DNA from: a bacterium HR28 | GTDB lineage: Bacteria > Chloroflexota > Chloroflexia > Thermomicrobiales > Thermomicrobiaceae | Reading direction: 5' to 3' | DNA: 64,000 bases | Assembly (NCBI GenBank): GCA_002898255.1 | Contig: BEIE01000001.1 | Location: 248,001-312,000, forward strand | Shown: positions 27,163 to 35,900 of the stretch, piece by piece | How positions within the stretch are numbered: the stretch's first letter is position 1 | Layout: every line of letters starts with the position of its first letter | Notes under the pieces: model-generated | The model's database searches: none | What the model was told of the DNA's origin: nothing | Seen by the model: the letters and a program-made list of their open reading frames with translations, nothing else | Translations under genes and position numbers: made by a program

Positions 27163-28149
27163 TCAGCGCCCTCGCCGTTCGCGGAGCCGAGCAATCAAGC
27201 GGGGAACCACCTCGTTCCAATCAGCAATCAGGGCAAAGTCGGCCATCTTGACCAGTGGTGCGTTGGGATCCCGGTTGATGACGACAATCGTCTCACTACC
27301 CTGCATACCAACAGTGTGCTGTACCGCACCGGAGACTCCGACCCCGAGATAGAGCCGCGGTCGCACCTGTTTCCCCGTCTGCCCTATCTGCTCTGCATGT
27401 GGCCGCCAGCCCAGGTCACTGACTGCTCGTGTACAGCCGAGTGCCCCGCCCAACAGCTCGGCGAGTTCGGCGAGCTGTGCAAATCCCTCCGGCCCGCCGA
27501 CACCGCGTCCCCCAACCACCACGACAGGAGCATTCTCCAGATCGACCTGCCCACGTGGCTTCTCGACCATCCGCGTCACCCGTGCACGCTGGTCAGCGGG
27601 GGAAAAGGCCACTGCCAGGTCTTCCACCCTCGCCTGCTGACCACGTGGCTCCGGCACACGGTATGTTCCAGCACGGATCGTTGCGACAGCCGGACGAGTT
27701 CGACTGGCACGCACGGTGGTCAAGAGCTTGCTCTGGTAGACAGGCCGAGTTGCCACAAACTGCTCCGACGTGACATCGAGCGCCACAATGTCAGCGAAAT
27801 GGGGTACGCCATGGCGTGCAGCAACGAGGGCCGCCACATCTCGCCCGAGGGTTGTACTTGGGAGGAGCGTGAGCGCGGGCTGGACAACGTCCCACGCCGT
27901 CAATACCGCGCGCGCCATGACCGCTGCCACTGGATGCGCACAGTGTGGGTCATCAACCACGAGCACACGATCCGGCCCTAGGGCAGCAACCTGCTCTACG
28001 GCAGGAGCGATACCGTGTCCAACCACCAGTGCAGTTACCGGCCCGAGGACAGCCTGCACCGCTGCTGCTGCGCCAAAGAGCTCTAAGGCGGTTGCTCGTG
28101 CGGCACCACCGGACGTCTCCACAAACACCAAAATCCCACTGCTCTGCAT
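27163..28149 (-). CDS. etfA: Electron transfer flavoprotein alpha subunit
   Basis: This 328-aa FAD-binding subunit has the family's C-terminal FAD domain: VVVGGRGVGGPEGFAQLAEL, VSDLGWRPHAEQIGQTGKQV, LYLGVGVSGAVQHTVGMQGS and VVINRDPNAPLVKMADFAL. The N-terminal half is the ETF alpha/beta fold. ETF takes electrons from acyl-CoA dehydrogenase. The ATG at 28149 has GAGGAGG 5 bases upstream. It follows etfB by 10 bp and precedes fixC by 2 bp. Confidence 0.96.
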   Translation of the reverse strand: MQSSGILVFVETSGGAARATALELFGAAAAVQAVLGPVTALVVGHGIAPAVEQVAALGPDRVLVVDDPHCAHPVAAVMARAVLTAWDVVQPALTLLPSTTLGRDVAALVAARHGVPHFADIVALDVTSEQFVATRPVYQSKLLTTVRASRTRPAVATIRAGTYRVPEPRGQQARVEDLAVAFSPADQRARVTRMVEKPRGQVDLENAPVVVVGGRGVGGPEGFAQLAELAELLGGALGCTRAVSDLGWRPHAEQIGQTGKQVRPRLYLGVGVSGAVQHTVGMQGSETIVVINRDPNAPLVKMADFALIADWNEVVPRLIARLRERRGR

Positions 28150-28159
28150 CAGGTCCTCC

Positions 28160-28924
28160 TCAGCCCAGGAGACCACGCGACTCGAGGAAGGTCAGCAGGC
28201 GTTCCACTGCCTCGTCCGGTGGCACATCCTGTACCACCACGCCCGCTGCCTTGGCCACGGGCTGACTCAACCCCTCCCACTGCACGAGTGGCTGCAGCGC
28301 ATCGTCGCTGAGTCCAAGATCAGCCGCAGTGAGACGCTCAACCGGCTTCCGGCGCGCATCCATAATGCCGCGCAAAGTGGGCAGACGAGGCTGAGGCAAT
28401 GCCGAGAGCGCACACAGGACAACTGGTGGCGCTACCTCCTGAAACTGGTGACCGTCCTCGATCTCTCGCTCGATCTCAAACACCCTGTCGCGGAACTCCC
28501 ACCCAACAACATTGCTCACCAGCGGGAGATCCAGTTGCGCGGCAACCGCCGGACCGACATTCCCCGTTCCCGAGTCGCTCGTTTCCTGCCCGCACCAGAT
28601 CACATCAGGCTGTTCACGCTGCAGCCAGGCCACGAGTGCTCTCGCGGTGGTCCAGGCATCACCTGGCAAAGCCTCTCCCTCCAGAGTGACTGCCCGATCT
28701 GCGCCCATCGCCAGAGCACGATTGAGCGCATCGCGCGCCGGGCCAACGCTGGCCACGACGACCTCACCGCCGACTTGCTCGCGGAGGCGCAGTGCCGCCT
28801 CGAGCGCATAGAGGTCATACTCGTTCGCCACCCTTTGAATTCCGGGGACCAGGTCACCGAGTCGCGGATCGTAACGGACGGCGTTGGGATCCGGCACCTC
28901 TTTGAGCAGCACCACGATCTTCAT
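28160..28924 (-). CDS. etfB: Electron transfer flavoprotein beta subunit
   Basis: This 254-aa ETF beta subunit has MKIVVLLKEVPDPNAVRYDP, NEYDLYALEAALRLREQ, VASVGPARDALNRALAMGAD, GQETSDSGTGNVGPAVAAQL and LPTLRGIMDARRKPVER, all typical. It binds AMP and pairs with EtfA. The ATG at 28924 is chosen because the family begins MKI; the frame is open further upstream. It sits between the enoyl-CoA hydratase (71 bp upstream) and etfA in the same operon. Confidence 0.96.
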   Translation of the reverse strand: MKIVVLLKEVPDPNAVRYDPRLGDLVPGIQRVANEYDLYALEAALRLREQVGGEVVVASVGPARDALNRALAMGADRAVTLEGEALPGDAWTTARALVAWLQREQPDVIWCGQETSDSGTGNVGPAVAAQLDLPLVSNVVGWEFRDRVFEIEREIEDGHQFQEVAPPVVLCALSALPQPRLPTLRGIMDARRKPVERLTAADLGLSDDALQPLVQWEGLSQPVAKAAGVVVQDVPPDEAVERLLTFLESRGLLG

Positions 28925-28995
28925 ACCCACTCCATCCCAGTCCGAGGACCATTCGTAGCGCCCTTGGGCAGTCCGGTGTCCACGGGCATAAGACC

Positions 28996-29769
28996 TCATT
29001 GACCGCGGAACTGTGGTTGTCGTTTCTCGAGGAAAGCCCGCATCCCCTCACGTTGATCCGCGGTGGTGAAGGCATAGGCAAAGCACTGCCGCTCGTAGGC
29101 AAGGCCTGCCGCAAGGCCATGCTCCTCGCCGAAGCGCGTTGCCGCCTTGGTGAGGCGGACTGCAACCGGACCATTGGCCGCGATCTGCTGCGCGAGCTGC
29201 CGTGCCCGATCCATGAGCTCAGCCGCAGGATACACAGCATTGACCAAGCCGATCCGCAGCGCTTCTTCAGCCGTGATCCGTCGACCCGTATATAGGAGTT
29301 CACGTGCAATTCCTGGCGGGACGAGCCGTGGCAAGCGCTGCGAGCCACCCCAACCCGGGGGGATACCAAGCGTCACCTCCGGTTGCCCGAACACCGCACG
29401 GTCACTGGCCAGGCGGATATCGCAGGCTAGTGCGATCTCACAACCACCACCCAGTGCGTACCCATTCACAACCGCGATCACCGGCTGGGGAGCCTCTTCG
29501 ATTGCCCGACACACAGCATGGCCGAGCTCGGCGAAGGCCAAAGCCTCAGCAGGTGACTTTTCTGCCATCTCACTGATATCGGCGCCAGCGATGAAAGCGC
29601 GCTCGCCAGCACCAGTCAGCAGAATAACAGAAATGGACTCGTCGGCTGCCAACTGGTGGAGGGCTTCCAACAGTGCACGGAGCGTCGGTGTGTCGAGTGC
29701 ATTCAAGCGCTCGGGCCGATCTACTGTGACCAGAGCAATCCGCTCCTGGCGCGTGACCGTGATGCTCAT
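28996..29769 (-). CDS. Enoyl-CoA hydratase/isomerase
   Basis: This 257-aa crotonase-fold protein hydrates trans-2-enoyl-CoA in fatty-acid breakdown. It has RPERLNALDTPTLRALLEAL, GERAFIAGADISEM (oxyanion hole), NGYALGGGCEIALACDIRLA with the first catalytic Glu nearby, FGQPEVTLGIPPGWGGSQRL (second catalytic Glu) and a C-terminal FAYAFTTADQREGMRAFLEK followed by RQPQF. Start and stop overlap the upstream hexapeptide gene by 4 bp, so translation is coupled. Confidence 0.93.
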   Translation of the reverse strand: MSITVTRQERIALVTVDRPERLNALDTPTLRALLEALHQLAADESISVILLTGAGERAFIAGADISEMAEKSPAEALAFAELGHAVCRAIEEAPQPVIAVVNGYALGGGCEIALACDIRLASDRAVFGQPEVTLGIPPGWGGSQRLPRLVPPGIARELLYTGRRITAEEALRIGLVNAVYPAAELMDRARQLAQQIAANGPVAVRLTKAATRFGEEHGLAAGLAYERQCFAYAFTTADQREGMRAFLEKRQPQFRGQ

Positions 29770-30308
29770 GGTTCGCCTCCTCCATGACCGGCCAAGAGCG
29801 CTCGGAATTCCCGAGCACGTTCGGCGTAGCGTCGGGCGCGTTCGAGCAAGGCCAGGCGCTCCTCGGCGCTCACTTCGCGCCGGATACGGGCCGGAATGCC
29901 CATCGCTACAGTTCCTGGTGGGATCTCCATCCCTTCGGGAACCACGGCACCAGCCGCTACGATGGCCCCCGCACCAACGCGTGAACCGGTCAAAAGAACC
30001 GCTCCCATCCCGATCTGAGCCCCTGCGCCGACCTGGGCACCATGGACAATCGCGCCGTGGCCGACAGTGACGTCGTCCTCGAGCACAACGGGAAATCCCT
30101 CGTCCAGGTGGACAATGACCCCTTCCTGGAGGTTCACACGGGCGCCAAGGCGGATCGGACCAATATCACCCCGCACCACGACACCAAACCACAGACTGGA
30201 TCCTGGCCCCACGACGACGTCACCGATGACAACCGCGGTCGGTGCGAGAAAGACGTCATCGGCCAGCTGTGGTTTTTTGCCCCGATAGGCGAGAATGAGC
30301 GGCTGCAT
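29766..30308 (-). CDS. Gamma-carbonic anhydrase-like hexapeptide repeat protein
   Basis: This 180-aa left-handed beta-helix protein has repeated [LIV]G-x4 hexapeptides (VIGDVVVGPGSSLWFGVVVR, VGHGAIVHGAQVGAGAQIGM, RVGAGAIVAAGAVVPEGM). Residues resembling the zinc-binding histidines are present in VIVHLDEGFPVVLEDDVTVG and GHGAIVHG. A C-terminal helix follows. The group includes carbonic anhydrases and CaiE/PaaY-type proteins linked to CoA-thioester metabolism. Placement inside an acyl-CoA operon favours the latter, perhaps thioesterase-like or structural. The ATG at 30308 has GGAG upstream. Confidence 0.85.
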   Translation of the reverse strand: MQPLILAYRGKKPQLADDVFLAPTAVVIGDVVVGPGSSLWFGVVVRGDIGPIRLGARVNLQEGVIVHLDEGFPVVLEDDVTVGHGAIVHGAQVGAGAQIGMGAVLLTGSRVGAGAIVAAGAVVPEGMEIPPGTVAMGIPARIRREVSAEERLALLERARRYAERAREFRALLAGHGGGEP

Positions 30309-30309
30309 C

Positions 30310-31521
30310 TTAGCTCCGCATCGCCAACGTCTCGTACCCCTGAGCCGGTGGTTGTGGGCAGCGGAGTGGCTTATCGACCCGGTACCCGAGGGCGTACTCC
30401 GCCTGGAGGAGCGTGTGGATCTCACGAGTTCCCTCGTAGATCACCGCGCCGCGAGCATTCCGCAGATAGCGCTCGACCGGATACTCGTTGGAATAACCGT
30501 AAGCACCGTGAATCTGGACCGCGTCGTTGGCTGCCTCAAACGCGCAGTCGCAGGCGTGCCACTTGGCGAGTGAGGTCTCACGCGTGTTGCGAATCCCGCG
30601 GTTCTTGAGCTCGGCAGCACGGAAGACGAGCAGTCGAGAAGTCTCATAGCCACGAACCATCTTGGCAATCATTTGCTGCACGAGCTGGAAGCGCCCGATT
30701 TCCTGTCCAAAGGCCTGTCGCTCATGGCAGTACTTGACGCTCGCCTCCAGACAGGCCCGGATGAGCCCACAGGCACCAGCGGCAACAGTAAAGCGTCCCT
30801 GGTCGATGGCACTCATCGCGATCTTAAAGCCCTCGCCAGGCTCACCAATCATATTCTCGGCCGGCACGCGGACATTCTGCAGAGAGATCCAACCGGTGTC
30901 TCCAGCACGCACACCGAGCTTACCGTGGATGGAGCCGGTGGTCAGGCCGGGCGTCCCGCGCTCGACCATGAAGGCACAGAGGCCACGGTGGCCCAGGGCC
31001 GGATCGAGTGTGGCAAAGATGAGGAAGTGATCGGCAGTGTTGGCGAGCGAGATCCACATCTTCTCGCCGTTCAAGATGTAAGAATCACCGTCCCGGACAG
31101 CTCGTGTTTGGATGTGTCCAGCATCGGACCCCGCGCCAGGCTCTGTCAGGGCGAACGTTGCCAGCTTTTCGCCCCGCGCTTGAGGGACGAGCCAGCGCTG
31201 CTTCTGCTCCTCGGTGCCCCACTGGAGGAGCGTGAGACTATTCAGTCCGACGTGGACACTGATTGCAACCCGCAAGAAAGTATCGACCGCCTCGAGCTCC
31301 TCACAGACAAGCGCAAGGGCCACGTAGTCAAAGCCACCGCCGCCATAGCGCTCGGGGATCGGCAAACCTAAGAGCCCGAGCTCACCCATCCGGCGATAGA
31401 TTTCTGGGTGGTACTCTCCCTTGGCATCCCACTCCCGGATAAAGGGTGCTACTTCGCGCTGCGCCCACTCGCGGACCATATCGCGAACTTGGATCTGTTC
31501 GGGCGTGAATTCGAAGTCCAT
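30310..31521 (-). CDS. Acyl-CoA dehydrogenase
   Basis: This 403-aa flavoenzyme makes the first double bond in acyl-CoA. It has the signatures LTEPGAGSDAGHIQTRA, GEKMWISLANTADHFLIFA, and the C-terminal RQAFGQEIGRFQLVQQMIAK. The catalytic base lies in VIYEGTREIHTLLQAEYALG (Glu of YEGT). It opens the leftward operon and hands electrons to EtfAB and then FixC. The substrate chain length cannot be set from sequence. A promoter is found 60-88 bp upstream. Confidence 0.94.
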   Translation of the reverse strand: MDFEFTPEQIQVRDMVREWAQREVAPFIREWDAKGEYHPEIYRRMGELGLLGLPIPERYGGGGFDYVALALVCEELEAVDTFLRVAISVHVGLNSLTLLQWGTEEQKQRWLVPQARGEKLATFALTEPGAGSDAGHIQTRAVRDGDSYILNGEKMWISLANTADHFLIFATLDPALGHRGLCAFMVERGTPGLTTGSIHGKLGVRAGDTGWISLQNVRVPAENMIGEPGEGFKIAMSAIDQGRFTVAAGACGLIRACLEASVKYCHERQAFGQEIGRFQLVQQMIAKMVRGYETSRLLVFRAAELKNRGIRNTRETSLAKWHACDCAFEAANDAVQIHGAYGYSNEYPVERYLRNARGAVIYEGTREIHTLLQAEYALGYRVDKPLRCPQPPAQGYETLAMRS

Positions 31522-31580
31522 GGTCGACCTCCCACCAGTGCCGCGTTATCGGCGTGCCGGGACGGCACCATCCGGCGGGC

Positions 31581-31609
31581 AGTATAGGCCAGACACCATG
31601 CAGTCACAA
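31581..31609 (-). promoter_or_regulatory. Promoter of the acyl-CoA oxidation operon
   Basis: Read leftward, TTGTGA (31609-31604) and TATACT (31586-31581) are spaced by 17 bp. This places the start near 31574 and leaves a 5' leader of about 50 nt. Confidence 0.6.
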
Positions 31610-32895
31610 GACAACGCGCGAGGAGAGAAAGGATGGCAACCTGGTGAGGGTTCCACATTGTGGGCAGCTCCAGGGTGGGGAGGCTCCAGCTGGCTCTTGC
31701 GCGACAGGGTGGGGGTCATGGCATGGCGGGAACCGACGGCAACTCGGTTGGAGTACTATCCCGGTCCGAGACACGGCTAAGGGCAGCTTGTCGCCCCCGC
31801 CTGGAGGCAAGGGCTTGCAAGACACCGCAGGGGCCGGGGCCGGAGAGTTGTCCTCCTCGAAAGAAGTCGCAGCGGTAGAAGGCACAAGGTCATCGTAACG
31901 AATCGAGCCAGGCCGTGACATCTTCGACGAGATCGACGGCAACGCCAAAACCGCACAGACCAGGGCGACTGCCGCAGTCGGACACCGTTATCCAACACCC
32001 CAACCTGTGAGAAGCCGGGTAGTCTCCTCAGTTTCTCGTGAGCGACCTTTCAAGGTCGGTACGGGTGATCGGTTTACCAGACTTGTGACGTCCTGCGACC
32101 GTTTTGCGGAGAGGCGGCCACGTGCACGTGGGTCCGGAGTTGGGATACTCAGTGTCCACCACTCACACAACTGCGGTCAGTGCCAACCGAGCCGCGGGCC
32201 TATGCAGCGGACCGTCCGGTTCAAACGATCCTCGGTCCTTCAGGCGACTTTGACCGGGAAGGCTCGGCAACCAATCAGCACACCGACCTCGCCATCCAAT
32301 CGTCGGAGGTTTCTGGGGACACATCGCCTCCGGAGCACTCTCCCCCGATGACATCTCCGACCGTCGAGGCGGCCAGGAGCAGGAACCTGCTCCGAGGGAA
32401 ACGACGTTCCACTGGCGTGGTAGGGAACAGCGCAACAGTCAACTCTTCTGATGCCTTCTGGACCAGCACTCTGCCACTACGGATGTGACCCGTATCCCTA
32501 CTCATTGACCCCGGAGCGCACGCTTCTCTGGCCGGGCTTTGCCTGGCTGGGTGTCCACCATCTCCGTGCAGCCTCCTCGCACGCCGCGTACAATAACCCG
32601 TCTTTCTCGGCTGCGATTGAACCGGCTTGGCGCACCTTGCTCCCCCGCTTTCCGGTCGCACACCCGTAGCCCCCGCAGACTGTCACACTCCACCGCTGGC
32701 CGTCACCCACTGTTTCGCGTTCCATTACCAGGGCTCAGAGGGAAAAGGTCCAACACTAACCAGGGCAGCATCGAGAGAATCGGTCGACACCATCTCCGTC
32801 GACCTCCGGTCGTGCACAAACCCTGGGGGGTCGACGACACGGGTCTTATCCGGGAAAAGCGCGGCGCGGTGCGAAATCGACCGGTCCAAGGCCTC
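31610..32895. other. Long gene-free stretch before the CRISPR leader
   Basis: About 1.3 kb without a recognisable gene on either strand. It contains a short perfect hairpin CGACCTT/AAGGTCG near 32044-32059. It may include the distal CRISPR leader or decayed sequence. I see no transposase or other remnants. Confidence 0.4.
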
Positions 32896-32924
32896 TTGTG
32901 CGCTGCAAATCGAGCGGGTATACT
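32896..32924 (+). promoter_or_regulatory. CRISPR leader promoter
   Basis: TTGTGC (32896-32901) and TATACT (32919-32924) are separated by 17 bp. A start near 32931 would lie about 31 nt before the first repeat and read in the crRNA direction. Confidence 0.6.
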
Positions 32925-32961
32925 GCAAACAAACTTCCGCATCGTGACGCCGGCGGGCTGG

Positions 32962-35900
32962 GTTTTGGCAGTACCTATGAGGGCTTGAAACATCTCCATG
33001 AAGACGCGGCTCGGCGAACCGATGCCGGTTTTGGCAGTACCTATGAGGGCTTGAAACTCGATGCGGAGCCGCTCGCCGGTCGCCAGCGTGCGCGTTTTGG
33101 CAGTACCTATGAGGGCTTGAAACCGTCGATCGCGTCGAGGGTCATCGAGATCACGTTCTTGTTTTGGCAGTACCTATGAGGGCTTGAAACAGCTCGTCGG
33201 AGAGGCTGAGCGCGCGGTCGGGGAGGGTTTTGGCAGTACCTATGAGGGCTTGAAACGAAACCGAGCAACAGCGCGGTCGAGGTACACAGTTGGAGTTTTG
33301 GCAGTACCTATGAGGGCTTGAAACATCTCGACGACACCGTTTCGCCCGGCATCTTCCACTGTTTTGGCAGTACCTATGAGGGCTTGAAACGGCTTGCCGT
33401 TCGAGCCTCCAGACGACCTGTGTGCCCGGTTTTGGCAGTACCTATGAGGGCTTGAAACTACTCGGGCAGCCTGCGTGCCTCTTCGACCGGGAGGTTTTGG
33501 CAGTACCTATGAGGGCTTGAAACGTAGTACGCGAAGCACGACGCGCGGCACATGCGTATCGTTTTGGCAGTACCTATGAGGGCTTGAAACTGAGTTCCGC
33601 CAACTGCTCCTGACTCAGGCCACGCAAGTTTTGGCAGTACCTATGAGGGCTTGAAACCGTGAACGCTGTCGCTTCGCGCCCGTAGCACATCACGTTTTGG
33701 CAGTACCTATGAGGGCTTGAAACTTCATCTTCATCAACACTGGTCGGGAGCGAACGAAGGTTTTGGCAGTACCTATGAGGGCTTGAAACACGAGATCGCG
33801 CACTGGGTCGAGCAGGCGCGGTATCGGTTTTGGCAGTACCTATGAGGGCTTGAAACGCGGCTGGGCCTGCTCCTCAAACTGGCCTGGGCGTGTTTTGGCA
33901 GTACCTATGAGGGCTTGAAACGATGACCGCGATCGTTTCCAGGTTCACGACGGCCGAGTTTTGGCAGTACCTATGAGGGCTTGAAACAGGGAGGCTTCTG
34001 GTGTGGCTCGTACAGCGGGAACCGTTTTGGCAGTACCTATGAGGGCTTGAAACCGCCTCGCTGAGGGCGTGACCATCCTTCCCGACTGGGTTTTGGCAGT
34101 ACCTATGAGGGCTTGAAACGCGACCCGGTGCGGTGGATTTCGGCGTAGGCCGTGTGTTTTGGCAGTACCTATGAGGGCTTGAAACGTGGCGCGGAGCGCG
34201 GACAATAGAAAAACGGGGCCGTTTTGGCAGTACCTATGAGGGCTTGAAACCTGCACGAGTCGATGGCCGACATCGCCGTCGATCTCGTTTTGGCAGTACC
34301 TATGAGGGCTTGAAACGCGTATTACGCAGAGCATCCGAGACTACTTCGCCAGCGTTTTGGCAGTACCTATGAGGGCTTGAAACCACGCACGAGATCGCGC
34401 ACCAAGGCTTGCTTCTGCTGTTTTGGCAGTACCTATGAGGGCTTGAAACGCACCCAGCCCTCGTCCCAGAGGAGCACGAGAAAGCCGTTTTGGCAGTACC
34501 TATGAGGGCTTGAAACGTGCGAGTGTCTGGTTCGTCAAGAGTTCGTACACCATCGTTTTGGCAGTACCTATGAGGGCTTGAAACCCGTTACGCCGCGCTC
34601 GCGGACGAGTGTCAGTGCGTGTTTTGGCAGTACCTATGAGGGCTTGAAACCGGCGTGCGCGAGGTGCACGGTCTGGACGGCGCGGGGGTTTTGGCAGTAC
34701 CTATGAGGGCTTGAAACACCAGTGTCCGTGTCCGTGTCTCCATCGCCGTCCTCGTTTTGGCAGTACCTATGAGGGCTTGAAACCTCCTTCGCGCGAGCGA
34801 TGACCGGTGCGAGTGTCTGGGTTTTGGCAGTACCTATGAGGGCTTGAAACAGCTCGGACTGGGGTACGGTGACCCACGTCGGCATCGTTTTGGCAGTACC
34901 TATGAGGGCTTGAAACGGACTCACGATCCCGGCCCAGCAGCTACGCCTGACGAGTTTTGGCAGTACCTATGAGGGCTTGAAACAAGCTGTAGGACGTCGG
35001 CTCGGTACCGTCGGCGATCGTTTTGGCAGTACCTATGAGGGCTTGAAACGCAGGAGTCGGCGCAGTACCCGTGCCTCGTCTTCGAGTTTTGGCAGTACCT
35101 ATGAGGGCTTGAAACTGCCTTCGACGACAGGTTCTCGTGCTCGGCCTGGTGGTTTTGGCAGTACCTATGAGGGCTTGAAACGGGGGCGGGGCAGTCGGGC
35201 TCTGCAGGGTGCTCGCGGTTTTGGCAGTACCTATGAGGGCTTGAAACGCCTCGCACTCGCTCGCCGCTGGCGATCCGGCCTCGGTTTTGGCAGTACCTAT
35301 GAGGGCTTGAAACCGGGGTTCTCCATCGCTCCTCCCGGGGGGAACGCTAGTTTTGGCAGTACCTATGAGGGCTTGAAACTGCGGCTGGGGCAGCGCTGAC
35401 CGCTCTCGAGACGATGTTTTGGCAGTACCTATGAGGGCTTGAAACCCGGAACCGGAACCAGTCCACCGCGTCGAGGAGGCCGTTTTGGCAGTACCTATGA
35501 GGGCTTGAAACTCCGCTCCGCACGGGAGTCGTGGAGCGTTCTACCGCACGTTTTGGCAGTACCTATGAGGGCTTGAAACCGGCAACGGGGGCAGACCATG
35601 CCGCTTCCCGCGCACGTTTTGGCAGTACCTATGAGGGCTTGAAACGTCCGTGCAGTCCGGGCAGCCGACCTGCGGCAAGCGCAGTTTTGGCAGTACCTAT
35701 GAGGGCTTGAAACGACTGTCCGCCCGCGCTGGCAGCCGGACCAGTCGCCATGTTTTGGCAGTACCTATGAGGGCTTGAAACTCGCCTCAGCGCGCGAGAA
35801 CCCGGCACGCTCCAGCGGTTTTGGCAGTACCTATGAGGGCTTGAAACCGCTCGCAGCATCGGGTAACCGGGGCGGTTCGGGTTCGTTTTGGCAGTACCTA

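Noticed and set aside
31610-32895. A decayed gene before the CRISPR leader
   Set aside because: No frame on either strand gives a recognisable protein fragment.
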